Shown here: positions 12,846-24,058 of the stretch, piece by piece | Position numbering within the stretch: the first letter of the stretch is position 1 | Layout: each line of letters starts with the position of its first letter | Program-made: the position numbers and the translations under genes | Source of the DNA: Anoplolepis gracilipes | Taxonomy: Eukaryota > Arthropoda > Insecta > Hymenoptera > Formicidae | DNA: 64,000 nt | NCBI RefSeq assembly: GCF_047496725.1 | Contig: NC_132973.1 | Coordinates: forward strand, 10,364,233 to 10,428,232 | Reading direction: 5' to 3' | The notes under the pieces: model-generated | Databases searched by the model: none | What the model was told of the DNA's origin: nothing | Seen by the model: only the letters and a program-made list of their open reading frames with translations

Positions 12846-14507
12846 GGGAGGGAAAGAGAAAGGAGCCGGCAAAGGGTGAGCGCTTTTCGTGTTACGACAT
12901 CCAGCTGCAGTGGCTGAGAAAAATGACCCGTCTCGTAGTTTTCTCTCTCTCTCTCTTCTCTTAACGAAAAATCCGGCGTCCCCGACGATATATCAGATCG
13001 CGTCGCGTCTAAAACCGATGGTGCAACTTTTGTCCAATAACGCGATACGTAAACGTCCGTATATACACGGCAAGCGCGAAACCCGAAGTCCGGAGTGGAT
13101 AGATATATTTGCGCGATATATCGGAGGGGAAACCCTTTCCTCTCCCTCCCCCCGCCGGTATATCACGCTCTATCCTTTTGACTCCGATCTCTACGCTAGA
13201 ACAGTCAGCGACATTATTCTTTTGTGAATTGCCGATGCGTTTTAAAAGTGGCTCTTTGTCGTAACCAGAATCGCCAACAAACACTTGCGCGATTCCGAGT
13301 GCAAAACATCATATAAAATCGAGATAAAGTCAGAACAGGCAGATTCTCTGGTTTGTCTGGTCAGTTCTAAATCGTCACAATCGAAAAAAGCATCGCGTAT
13401 AACACATACACACGTTGACGCTTTTGTTTTTTTTTTTTTTTTTTTTTTTTTGTTTCAAAAGTCTAAAGCAATTTTTTAATATCTCAAATGGTTTTGAAAA
13501 TAAAAAAAGTAGAAAGAAATTTTTTTTTTTAATATATCCATACATCATATCATCGAAATAACGAATAAAATAAACGTGACATATGTTAACATATTATTGA
13601 CATATTATTGTCTATACAGTAATCTTGATTGACATGTAGTATACGTTACCCTATCATGATATAACTGTCTGTTAGATTTTTACGCGTCGTACAATTACTC
13701 TATCGCAGTCGTAATAATTCCAATCTTGTAGTATATTTTTACGGTAATTTTTGTTCACAGACTTAAATTTAAAGGCAACATAAAGAATAAGAATGGTATT
13801 GTAGACGGCAATATCTTATAATACACATATACGTGATTGTTGCATGTGCGAACGTCGCAATGTTAGGAGGAAGGGCAACCCTGTGGGACACCGTACATGC
13901 TAGCAAAAACCTATAATATGGCACACACATCAAGCTTTTTTTTTCTCTTTTTTTCCTATTGCCTCGTATAAGGTTCGGAAGGGAAAATGATATAGGTTAA
14001 AAATACGTGAGCGAAATATTTTACACGCGTCCCCGCGGCCAGTCGGAAATACGGAGTATCGCGGTGAGTTCCTATTCTCGAACGAAACCGACAGACCCCG
14101 GGCTGGAAAGGAAAAAGATCGACTCTGGAAGCTATATCGCGTTTTTACAAAGAATCTTACGATAGATATATGGCCTGTATCAGGAGTCACGTGCGTGTTA
14201 CAAGGAAAGATATAGGATTGCGTTTTTGGAGTCTGTTAGATAACACAGTTAAGAAGACCAGAGATAGTTGAATTATATTAGAAGACTCGTATAAATTGCC
14301 GATCGTGAAAATTCGATTAAAGTAAAATCCTATCTTTCTCTCTCTGTTAAATGAAAAATTTCTTCCGTCAACATTTCGTTTCCATACATGACTGTTCACT
14401 GCGATTAATCATAGCTAAGGCTAATACGACGCAATGTAAAGAAGAACAAAAACATTGGGAGAGACGCACACTTTTTTTATAAATTTAAAATAAAAAATCA
14501 AGTTATA

Positions 14508-15057
14508 AAAACGCTGTAATTAGTGCGCAAAAATTTTTTTCTAACAACAAGTAACAATTTAATCTATTATGATAATCATTATCATAAGATCAGTCCATCG
14601 TTAAACATCTCTATATTTAAGAAAATTTGAACAATTATGTTTTCAACCTATTATTTTATTTTTAATTTGACGAGTCAACCTATGTGTCGCTTATTGGCCT
14701 ACTAACCAAAGGAAGAACACATCAACGCAACAATTTCTCATTTTATTAACAATATCATCATGTTTAATTTTAACCGTTTGACTAAATAATGATGTTTAAC
14801 TTTTTCTAAACTTTCGCATGACTATTTCATGGCGTCACTTAATGATAAGTTAATGTACAGTTACATGGCTTAAAAAAAACCCGTGTTTTTTTCTCATCCG
14901 CTTTTGTATTTTTGCGTTGAAGAAGGTCATAAAATTGACCGAAACGTTAGAATAATTGTTACTTATTGTTAGAATAAAAATTTTTGCGCACTAATTACAG
15001 CGTTTGCTCTTACTCGCCATTTTTCTAACTTAATTTTATATCTTATAAAGAGCTTAT
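14508..15057 (+). mobile_element. Repeat family B, copy 1, possible Penelope-like retroelement remnant
   Basis: About 420 bp (14640-15057) match 29222-29665 in inverted orientation. This copy also has its own inverted ends: CGCTGTAATTAGTGCGCAAA at 14510 recurs inverted near 14984-15004, with the adjoining TTCTAACAA.AAGTAACAATT segment. Inside, TTGAAGAAGGTC...GACCGAAACGTT (14917-14948) resembles a small hammerhead-like fold, a feature reported for Penelope-like elements. No reverse transcriptase frame is present, so the class assignment is only a suggestion. Confidence 0.55.
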
Positions 15058-15503
15058 GTATTATATTTAATTTATTAAAATAAAAATACAATGACGCATG
15101 AAAGGCATGCTTGCGTTTTTCGAAAAGAAAGAATAAGTTTTGCGCGACGATAGGATAAAAATGTGAAGAGCCATACTTTTACGGCTTTACGTAATGTGCA
15201 GAGCACATGGCATTTATGACGGCTGTCGCTCCTTTAGGGCACTGACTTCTACTTTATTCTTCGACGTTTTGGTATTCCGTCCACGCGCGCCAAAATCACC
15301 AACTGGTAAAAACTTGAATGAGGGACGAGTGCAACGAACCTGAGACGTCGCGATACTCACAAATTCTTATCGTTGTAAAGAAAAAGGAAAAAAGTAAAAG
15401 AAATTCGATTTAAATAAACGAGAAGTAAGGATTTTTATCTCATTTTATTTGCGAACAAAAGAACTGAAAAGTGTTATTATTTGATTTTATTTGATATTAA
15501 ATT
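15058..15503. other. Intergenic sequence and SPAG17 3' UTR
   Basis: Contains the two minus-strand AATAAA signals for SPAG17 and otherwise no feature. The first 200 bp adjoin the family B repeat. Confidence 0.5.
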
Positions 15504-15959
15504 TTAATCGAAAGATTGACAACTTTCTGCAGTTCTATTACTAGAGAGAGTGATAAGTTCGTCTTGGTCTTCTCCGACGCGGGAGTTACTTTTCTTCAAT
15601 ATCGTCTCGTCGACAGGCTCCTTCATTAACGAGTAACACGAACCAGCAATATTTCGAAAGTACGGCACGATAATCCGTTTCCTCATGCACTGTTTATACC
15701 ACTTATATTCCTCCTTCATCGAGCCTCTTTGTCGAAGTAACTCCGCAAGACGGCTCGACTGCCGAGGTACTTTCGTGCTCACTTTAATGAGCTTACCCTG
15801 AAGGCTTCTGACGTACGTCTCGACGTCGATGCTTCCCTTAACGCCGAGAGCCAGCTCTCGTAGGCTGCGCTCCGAACTCTCGTAATCATTTTCAACTTCG
15901 CAGGGTCGACTGCTTCCAGTCGCGTAAAATAGCCGGCATTTGTCACCATCACGGAACAC
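15504..15959 (-). CDS. SPAG17: SPAG17 exon 8 (terminal coding exon)
   Basis: The acceptor TCTCGTTCTACCCAG, after a TTCTTCTTCTTC tract, precedes GTG TTC in phase 0. The exon encodes a basic helical region (SLRELALGV, YKWYKQCMRKRIIVPYF) like the segment before the C-terminal domain of vertebrate SPAG17, then a polar tail and a TGA or TAA-class stop at 15504. No minus-strand frame resembling the ASH-like domain follows within the next kilobase. Confidence 0.85.
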   Translation of the reverse strand: MFRDGDKCRLFYATGSSRPCEVENDYESSERSLRELALGVKGSIDVETYVRSLQGKLIKVSTKVPRQSSRLAELLRQRGSMKEEYKWYKQCMRKRIIVPYFRNIAGSCYSLMKEPVDETILKKSNSRVGEDQDELITLSSNRTAESCQSFD

Positions 15960-18900
15960 CTGGGTAGAACGAGAAGAAGAAGAAGTGTAATCGGAGAAAA
16001 TGGGCAACCTCGCACGTAATATCTCCGAATAATGTGAGAATTTCAACAAAATCAACTATCAGGTTTGCAAAAACAATTAACTGAATTAAATTAAACTGAG
16101 GCATTCGTGTATGTGTGACTTTGCGCCGGTGCATAATTAAGCTTGATTAATAGCTCTTGCGATGCTTTTAATTATTGCGTAATATAATTTTAGTCAGAGA
16201 AATACGATAAATTTATCTGTCAATATTTGAATATTTAATGGCAAGTTTTAACGAATCCGTAATATTAAATCTGTTTGCTTACAGATATCCAATAGCGTCC
16301 CATAGCTCTTTGCATATCGATCAGGGCATTTCTGTCTGCTTCTTTAATACCGAAGAAAACGCGCACTCGCAATAACTTGGGCAACGGCTGCTCATTTCGC
16401 TTTGCTAAAACTTTGCTCGGGATTCTTTCAGGAAGTCTCTGATCTCTTTTGCCAAAGGGGAACAGCCAGTTGTACGGAAATGAATAAGTGCTCCGCGGTA
16501 ATTCAGTTTTATCGTAACTCGTCCGTTTGTCAGATTTAATCTGTGCACATTTTTGTTGTTGAATTTACCAATTTCTTTACGATATTGTGGAATCGATACA
16601 AATATATACATTTTCATTAATGGGAGTAACTTTCAGAAAATTATTGTCATAGATATATTTTTTTTTTTTTTTTTTCATAAAGTCGTATGATAAAGAATTA
16701 TAGGGTAAACTCGGGTAAGATGGCTATAGCTTTTTAAAATGCAAAAAACAATCTTTTATTTTTGTTATTTTTTTAATAGTGTTTGACATATATTATCATC
16801 ACTGAAGCTTAAATTATGTAATATTATCGAAATTAAAAGAAAAATATTTAATATAAATTTTATACTATCAAAATAGTACAACATAAGCATTGGCCATCTT
16901 ACCCGAACTTTTAAGGAAAAGATGACCATAATATTTATAAAAAAAAAAAATAGTGAAAACAAAAATAAAAATTATAGGTCATATAACAATTTACACATCT
17001 TTATAATATGTCTAACGTCAATTACGATAGCTTAACTGTAATTTATTCGACGTTATAACAGTTTTTAGTGGACAAATGAAAAACTTTGCAGATAATCAAA
17101 AGTAAAAATATGATATAAGATTCACAATATCGTTATTTCGAATAATATATTCACAATAAACTACTGTAAATATCAATTATCTTTGATAATGATTAAAAAA
17201 GCGCCCTATGTAACGATTATTGAAAAAATTACAGCCTATGGCCATCATACCCTAGTTTACCCTAAATGTAATAATCTATTATCAATTATATGAAAGAAAA
17301 GCACGCATATTATATACTGTCACGATTATCCAACCCGATATTGACAGGATCTCGATATTTCCTTTGATCTCGACTCTGGTTCCATTGGCACAAATGTAAT
17401 CAAGCGACGAAGTTCCGGTCGATGTGAAATTGGATACTGGATCATACTCGTCTCGTCGCCGAAGACGGCTGCCAGCTCTCGCTCGCGTCTAACCGATCGA
17501 TGGAGGTACTCGTAAGCTGTCAGATCGCGATTCATCGCGAAAATTCTGTATTGACTTCTCGCAGGAAACTTGAGCATTTCGCAATATCGTCCGTGTTTGC
17601 GATGGATCCTTGTCCCCAAGTTGGCGTCCTCCTCTTCGTCGGTTCTTCTTTCCTCGCCATTGCCCTCGCGGCTTCTATAGGGGCGGCGATAACTCGTGGT
17701 ACCATCGCTTTTAACCTCAAGCACATTCCCGAGAATATCGGTAGTCGTGAGAATCGTTCGCGGACCGGCGTCGGACGATTTCCGGAACTTATAAGTCGAT
17801 ATCGACCTTCCGCCACAGGTAGCACATATCTTCGAGAATGTCACGTCGTCGCAAATCTAACGATATCGCGAAATCATTTTAAGGAAGAAAAAAATAGAAG
17901 AGGGAAACGTTGAGTAAGAAAACACGCGGGCGGGAAAAATTTCTTCACTCGTGTCGATAAAATTTTAGCCATTTTCGTTTCGGAATATTCGATAAACGCT
18001 CGCGAGAAATTCGATAATTACACGTCATAGTTACCTCTGATATTAATACATCTATGTTATCGAATACGCGCGACTTCGATTACCTTCAGATTAACTTTGT
18101 CCCCCATTGAAACTTCGTAATGACCTTCTCCCGATATGCTGACGCGAAGATTGTCGGGCATCGATAAAGTACACCCAACCGCTGACTGATCGTACGACAC
18201 GGTAGCGTAATCCTCGTGTTCTATGCGGAAAGTCAACAAGATCGAGACAAAACCGTCCGGGATCGATATCCCCGTCAGTTTCTCCCGGTAATCGACGTAC
18301 AGTGCGGGCGGACCTTGGTGCGAGAATGTGTTATCGGAGAACGAGGCGACGTTAATTCGACCACCGTATCCGAAATATCGCTGCAACTCGTCCTCCAACC
18401 ACTCGCAAATCACTGGCTGTTCCTCTATCGTGTAACCGGTAATGATACGCGTGCCGTCTGAAAATGGAAATATAGACGGCACAGAAGAAAGTGAAAGGCA
18501 TATTAATTTTACAATATATATATGTATATGAAGACATTGATTATAGACAGGTATACGATACCTGGAAAGATAACGACCAATTCTCCGTTTGAATGAAGCA
18601 ACATATCAGTACCATCAGCACGGCGTGTGAATACCTCGTTGACCTCGTAGTCCGACGTGGTCCTAACGAGCAATCGATCGTGTTCACTTACAACCAGATC
18701 GTTCAACACTTGGTAGTGCCGACCGTCGTAATTTACAACCGAGTATCGTAACACTTTATTCCCTCCTATTATCAGCGAATTGTCCCCGTTGTCTAAAGGA
18801 CTCTAAAAGACGAAGAAAAATCATTCTTTCTCTTAAGTCGATATTAGATACTGCTTTTCTTCGCGATGACATTACACGGTTAATGCGATTTTCTTTGTGA

Positions 18901-21900
18901 AATTAACAAGATTTTATCTCGATCTTACGAGCAAAATTATAAATTAGAAGAAAGCTAGTGCAGCTGTGTGCACGATACAAATGGAACTATCTCTTTAAAA
19001 TTTTAATTATATTAAATCGCTTCGAAACGCTTCCGTATCTCAATTAGATCGAAACTTAACGGTCACGCGTTCCCTTGACAGCAATATATGTTGTTTCGGC
19101 GGTTGCTCGTCCACGATCGATCCGTTGGAACGCGACTCCGTGGAACCTACGACTTTTTCTCCGCTCTTGGCTGTTACCGAGTTGCTCTTTTTGTCGCTAA
19201 ATTCTATAAAAGAGAAATTCTCAATTTATCTAGAAAAAATTTTCTCGTTTCCTCCGCGTTTTACTATATACCTTTTAGAGTCGTCTGGTGAATGGATTCG
19301 TCGTACGAATGCGACTTGTCGAAATCTATGCACGTCACGATGACGCTATTGGGACAGAGAATGACGACAGTATTGTCATCCATATACTTTAAGACGGTTC
19401 CGTTCTTGAGAAAGTTCCGACAGACTTCATGAGCTGCACTTGCGCGCCTGAGACGTTTCGAAATGTACGATTGACGAATGCAAAACGGATCTTTTGTGCC
19501 GTCTCCAATAGCTGGTTCTATCAATAATCCGGAAGGCCATGAAGCACGAAAGTCGAAAGCCAAATTTTGCCAATGGGAATTGGACGACTTCTCAACTGCA
19601 TCTAGAAGACAGAGAAACAATTATTCAACATACATTTCTTTCTAAACTTACCATATAATAGAATCGTTAATTTACAATTAATTTATACATATATAATTAT
19701 ATTAATATAAATATATTATTATAAATATAATTTTATATAGGTATGTTAAACAATGCTTTTTTTAAATAAATTTTGATATGTATTTAATGTCTCTTTAGAT
19801 TAATATAAATTATATACCGAAATCTTCTTTTTGGTTTCGACAGAAACCTAATACAATTCCTCTCTCTGTAGTTAAGTGAAATGTGTCTGCTGATTGACGG
19901 CGACCAGCTCCGCTAGACAATCGTAAAGTGCAGGGTTGTAGAGTAATGGCAATGCGTATATCGAAGTCCCCGTGAAGCCAGTCCTCGAGTTCAACCTGCA
20001 CCGTCGTATCGTCTAGAAGAAACTTTTTGCTATGATGAATCACTTGAACACGAAGACCACCGAGATCGTACCCGACAAAGTCGTCCTCGTCGATGCATCG
20101 AGACGATAGAATTTTTTTTATCGACAAGAAGGACGTATCGACATCGTCTATTCTTGTGTCCGATTTTTTTCCCGCCAATGACATTTTTTCATAACTCATA
20201 ACTCTTCCATTCGCCTGTTTGCTTCCGTTGTCCGCCGTCAGCGCCTCGTTTCGTTTCTGTCCCGTTATTTTCTCCCCCTCGACGTCCTCGTCCATCGCTT
20301 CCTTAGAGTCCTTAGAGTCCTTCGTTTCGGAAATTTTCTTTTGCAAGTTGCGATCCAAGCTTTTCTTTAGATGACGCGCTTTCAGCGAATCCGGTAGCAC
20401 GAAGCACTCGTCGGCAAATATGATCGCGTCGTCTTCCACCTCGATGGATCTCTTCATAAATCTTCCTGTCAAGTCTATCCTACGCGATTGGCATGTCCGC
20501 TCTATCCCATTCTCTTCCCCTTTCGCCATATATTCGCAGAATTCTCCAAGTCCGATGGGAGTATGTATAAATGACATGTGTGTTTCTTCGAACACATCAC
20601 CTGTCCGATTGTTGTTGCTGAAATAAACAAGTATCGAATCCGTCGGCTCCAGGTATTTAGCCACGAAACGATCGAAACGTTGAAAACATTCGTAAATGAT
20701 CTGAAGAAAAATACGATCCGAGAGTAACTCGACGTCTTCGTATTCTTCGAGAATCGATCTTTCATAACTTCTCTTCTTAAAAACATTTTCGTGCAAATAT
20801 CCCGGAAACAGCGTTTCTCTAAAGTCCGTTAGCGCAAATAAAATCGGGCAGTCGGTGAATGCGCTTACCGGCTTATCATAATCAATTTCGCTATCGCTTT
20901 TGAAACGGCGTAGATGAGAAACAGTTAGCAAAGACAAGGCAGTAAGGTTTGATACGCTGTGCGTTCTCTTAATCGTCGAACGTGCGTGTTTTAATTTCGA
21001 CCAGTCTTCTTTCAATGGCTGCGTCAATTTTGCTTTTACATCATAATTATCTTCTTCGGAAAAAATCAATTTATCAAACATCAATAGATGCAGGTAATGC
21101 ACAACTTCCTCGCGACCGACTGTTTGCTCTTGATCAAACGTACGCGCAATGTTATCTATATGACAGAAATACATGTCGCTTTTCGATCTGGTTAATACCT
21201 CATAATTCTGCCAAATATCAATTATTCTCGGATCTTGTAAAACGCACAGAACTGCGTCATTTAAATCAATAGACTCTCGATCGAGAAAATGACGAACGAT
21301 CATGCTCAAAGTATCCCCGTACGGTATAACTTCGATATCGGAAGGCAACGATGATGGACTATCAACGTATTTATCGATAAGTTCGTACTCAAGATCAAGC
21401 AGTTTGAGCTTGTCTCGCACAGCGAATACGGGGATTCGTTCAGCTATCGTTGATGTATTCGCGCGCGTGGTATCGGCACCGCTAAATCCCGTATTACGTT
21501 TGACGGGAGCACATCCATCGTAAGATTTCGCAAGATTAGATTCAACCTGTAAAAGTATTGCGCCTAATATCAATGGTACGTTGATATATTCGTTAGGTAT
21601 ATCACTTAACGCATTCTCGTAAATCTTCGTATCCATTGTTTCATTTTTCTTATCAACGATTCCTTTTTCTAGCCTCATGCTTTTAAGGTACTTTGCGTGT
21701 TGCCAACATAGATCATACAAATGATACAAAGTGCAAAGCACTCTGTCATGTATGTCCTGCTTTAGAAACTCTATCTCGATGACGTTTAAAGTTTCTGGTA
21801 GGACTGCCGGAGATAAGGTGAGAATAATTACGTCAGAGTATACCGGATACGCCGATAGATTAGCTAATCTCTCGCGTGTAATCGTCCAAAATTCGTCCAA

Positions 21901-22919
21901 CAGCTCGTTCATGCCGGTAGAACATTTTTCCGAGAAGTATCCTTTGTCATGAGAAATGAAATCCTTTTCCTTTGTCTCGTGATACGCAGCATATCGTTCA
22001 CCGGGAAGTTTAATCTCTAATATACAAGCCAGAGGAACTCCGACATTTAACAGTTCTGCTGGTAAATCAGGATCGTGAAACCCACTAAGCACAACATAGA
22101 GATTTGGTCTTTCAAAAGGTACGTCATCCACATGTAAACGCGCATTCATTTTATTGTTGTTGAATGCATATTCAGTCTCGTTGTTGTGAACTTTTCGGGA
22201 CCTGATAGTGTTTTGTGAAGAAGCTGAATAATTAAATTAATGCCATTATGTGAAAATTGTGTCGCAAAAACAAGCAAATACAAAGAGCAATCAATTGAAG
22301 AATTTGATTTATATATCTAAAATTGCAGTTGAAAAGAATGGAAATCGATAGAACGTATTTATTGGCAAATATAATACGGTTATTATTGTTAAAAGCTCAT
22401 CATTATTGTTCTTGAAAAAGAAACGGCTAACATATGTCATTTACTTGAGCCGGCAATATTCGGAATTGCCTGATATTCTTTGTCGATTTCGCGGTCTAGA
22501 TCCTCAAGTCTCCCGACTTGCTCGATTTTGGCGCGATAAATCAAATACTTTATGATCCGTGCAATGAGCCAGGTGGACAGATGGCCATTGTTTTCGTTTA
22601 AGACCGCATTCGCGTAATGACAGATACCCACAATGGCAGAACATTTCTCTGGATCTTGTTTCGACAGCGTTTTCACCGTGTCTATTGCTTTTTGATGGCT
22701 GAGGGAATAAATACTCGTCCGCTCCCCTTCTTCGACGGCCTCGTTAAAGAGAGAGACGTAGCGGCTGTGCTCGACATTCGTTTCCACCATCATCGTCGCT
22801 ATACACCACCAACGATCATCGTTGATAAATACAGAGTCTACCGCGACACGCCAATCATTTTTATTATGTATTTTCTGTATTTTATTATTAATATTTGATT
22901 TTTTAGATTTATTTTTCAT
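15504..22919 (-). CDS. SPAG17: SPAG17 / PF6 homologue, axonemal central-pair C1a protein, 8 exons
   Basis: SPAG17 (PF6 in Chlamydomonas) is a large scaffold of the C1a projection on the central-pair microtubules of motile cilia and flagella and is needed for normal beating. Eight exons read on the minus strand: 22919-22445, 22223-19818, 19601-19272, 19203-19061, 18802-18562, 18457-18084, 17856-17335 and 15959-15504. All junctions are GT-AG and keep phase, giving 4947 nt and 1648 aa. Family signals: NDWRVAVDSV near the N-terminus (vertebrate NDWQASIAFV), YVVLSGFHDPDLPAELLNVG at the start of the large exon, EYEDVELLSDRIFLQ mid-protein, and VFTRRADGT followed by DGTRI across the exon 5/6 junction. 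The vertebrate protein is about 2200 aa; this one stops after the region matching the VPYFR segment, so the C-terminal ASH-like part seems absent. AATAAA signals lie on the minus strand at 15486-15491 and 15444-15449. Identity is firm; the exon 7 donor is the weakest point. Confidence 0.9.
16703..17262. mobile_element. MITE (family A) inside SPAG17 intron 7, complete copy
   Basis: The ends are GGGTAAACTCGGGTAAGATG and, inverted, GGGTAAACTAGGGTATGATG, 20-bp terminal inverted repeats with two mismatches, flanked on both sides by TA. The 560-bp interior is AT-rich and non-coding. TA flanks and the short inverted ends suggest a non-autonomous Tc1/mariner-type element. A second copy lies at 38102-38634. 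The insertion accounts for about 40 percent of the unusually long SPAG17 intron 7. Confidence 0.85.
17335..17856 (-). CDS. SPAG17: SPAG17 exon 7
   Basis: The acceptor is ATATCGTTAG with a long pyrimidine tract further upstream. Coding starts ICDDVTFSKICATCGG and includes TDILGNVLEVKSDGTTSY and QYRIFAMNRDLTAYEYLHRS, matching the vertebrate 'RxFVVxxDGSGxELLRS' region. The donor is CGG|GTTGGA, poor at position +3 onward, but it is the only GT before the stop that keeps phase 0 to exon 8. The next intron is 1375 bp and contains a MITE. Confidence 0.82.
18084..18457 (-). CDS. SPAG17: SPAG17 exon 6
   Basis: The acceptor TTTCCATTTTCAG is followed by AC, making the D of DGTRIITGYT with the carried G. 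The donor CTGAAG|GTAATC closes in phase 0. The exon holds a conserved block with a hydrophobic EHEDYATVSYDQ segment and an MPDNLRVSISG beta-rich stretch. Confidence 0.87.
18562..18802 (-). CDS. SPAG17: SPAG17 exon 5
   Basis: The acceptor TTCGTCTTTTAG precedes AGT CCT in phase 0; the donor TTCCAG|GTATCG leaves one base. The encoded EVNEVFTRRADGTDML and GELVVIFP match the conserved region that in vertebrates runs directly into the DGTRI motif, which here begins at the next exon. Confidence 0.87.
19061..19203 (-). CDS. SPAG17: SPAG17 exon 4 (low-complexity linker)
   Basis: This 143-nt exon falls between a 68-bp intron (acceptor TCTCTTTTATAG) and a 258-bp intron (donor GACC|GTTAAG). It encodes a polar linker rich in S, K, G and E (start EFSDKKSNSV) with no domain signal. 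It was found only by following splice sites. Support is the acceptor, an uninterrupted frame, and its unique ability to convert phase 1 from exon 3 into phase 0 at exon 5. Confidence 0.7.
19272..19601 (-). CDS. SPAG17: SPAG17 exon 3
   Basis: The acceptor CTGTCTTCTAG is followed by AT, which completes a GAT codon with the G left from exon 2. The donor AAAAG|GTATAT again leaves one base. The exon encodes WPSGLLIEPAIGDG and an NGTVLKYMDDNTVVILCPN block typical of the repeated beta-rich units in the C-terminal half of SPAG17. Confidence 0.85.
19818..22223 (-). CDS. SPAG17: SPAG17 exon 2 (large central exon, about 802 codons)
   Basis: The acceptor TTAATTATTCAG ends at 22224 and the donor TTCG|GTATAT follows 19818; both fit phase 1. 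The frame also has an internal ATG at 22149, but the residues before it read through to the splice acceptor, and the family block YVVLSGFHDP begins just after that ATG. Visible blocks: a TLSPAVLPETL segment near residue 110 of the exon, LILGAILLQVE near 190, and the acidic EEYEDVELL block near 510. A lysine/glutamate-rich low-complexity linker containing the tandem KDSKDSKE lies near 625-660, and SLSSGAG-type conserved sequence closes the exon. Confidence 0.9.
22445..22919 (-). CDS. SPAG17: SPAG17 exon 1 (N-terminal coding exon)
   Basis: The ATG at 22919 opens a lysine/asparagine-rich stretch followed by NKNDWRVAVDSVF, which aligns with the NDW segment at the start of vertebrate SPAG17. Read alone this frame stops at 22437 and looks like a 160-aa gene. 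A good donor (TCAA|GTAAAT) lies 8 nt before that stop. It leaves one base (A) that joins CT after the acceptor at 22224 to restore a codon. The intron is 221 bp. The joined protein continues in frame into the large exon, so I treat this as exon 1 and not a separate gene. Confidence 0.85.
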
Positions 22920-23329
22920 ATGGAGGTTATTTTATATAACCAACGTCTAAGAGTATATACATACAGACATACATGACTTAATAATTGCATCACATGAACG
23001 GATTAGCGAACAAATGAATACGTAAGATAACGATCATTTTTTTTCAAAACGCATTTACGGACTTTTCGGATTTCAGTAACAGCTGGGTCGATTTCTCAAT
23101 AAGATTAATCCGGTAGCTTGAGTTTCAATTATATATACATATAAGAAAAGTGTCTTTATTTTCCTCTATATGTTTTATAAATAAAGATAGCATAATGTAA
23201 AATTTTTTTATTGGAAAAAAATCTCGTTTTATTTAACAAAGGGTCATAATCTTTCTTTTCTATTACATAAATTTGTCCTTTTCTATTCGATGGTCGAGAC
23301 GACAGCAAATTAACTGTAACACATAGTAT

Positions 23330-23620
23330 TTGGCTTTTATGGCATGTAGTTATTGTTACTGTTATTGTTATAACAGGCGCTTAGCTTGTTATCATTCGCG
23401 CGGTGACATTCGAACAGTAAGATAGTAATGTAAGACGCTTCATATATTGTTAAATCCTTTTTCGCATAAAATGCGATCGCGACAAGTATCGAGAAATAAT
23501 TTCTTATAATCAGTACAATTGACAACTAATTAACTTTTAATAAACAACCGCAACTGTGTCGTGACGACGACTTTTATCAAAATACGTATTTCTTGTGATT
23601 CATTCATTTATAATTTTAAT
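23330..23620. repeat. Diverged direct duplicate, copy 1
   Basis: Matched words in the same order occur in 24540-24775: CGCGCG...ACA.TCGAACAG, AAGACGCTTC / GAGACATTCC, then GCGATCGCGA.AA, TACAATT, ACGAC, TTTATCAAAA.CG and CATTCATT. Divergence is high (by eye perhaps a third of positions). No coding sense was seen. Confidence 0.55.
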
Positions 23621-23799
23621 TAAGAATAAAAATTATAAATCATTGTTTCTACTGTAATTTTACAAACAATAATTATATCTCTATGATACTTTTGAAGACA
23701 AATATGTATATTTCAATACTTTCTTGCAATTCTAAATGTAATTTATTATTTGGATTAAAAACATGTAGTAAGGTACGAATTATAAAATCAAATAAGACA

Positions 23800-23923
23800 A
23801 CAAATAATATATCAGATAATATAACAAATACATAATATAACAAATATTATATAACAAATAAATAATATAACAAATATAATATAATAAATAAATAATATAA
23901 CAAATATAATATAACACATAAAT
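23800..23923. repeat. AT-rich minisatellite, unit about 28-30 bp
   Basis: The phrase AATAATATAACAAATATAAT recurs about four times with small length changes. It abuts the foldback at 23924, whose outer end shares the same ATATAACAAA words. Confidence 0.7.
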
Positions 23924-24010
23924 AATATAACAAAAAGGTTTTGTGATACATACAGTAATTATTTAATTATTAATAATTCTAATTAAAAAAATATAGCATA
24001 TTTTATATTG

Positions 24011-24058
<48 letters not shown>

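Larger units (their letters stand above)
5549..14507. other. 9-kb gene-poor stretch
   Basis: AT-rich sequence with GA, CA and TA microsatellites. 7360-7845 (plus) has two overlapping open frames, one with many cysteines, and two strong donor sequences (GAG|GTAAGC at 7634 and AGA|GTAAGTA at 7750). 12600-13300 and 13950-14170 are GC-richer islands with open frames of 60-112 codons. None could be tied to a protein family. Confidence 0.4.

Noticed and set aside
16405..16617. 70-codon minus-strand open frame in SPAG17 intron 7
   Set aside because: It could be an extra exon, but exons 7 and 8 already join in phase with continuous family sequence, and no convincing acceptor/donor pair flanks it. 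It remains possible as an alternative exon.
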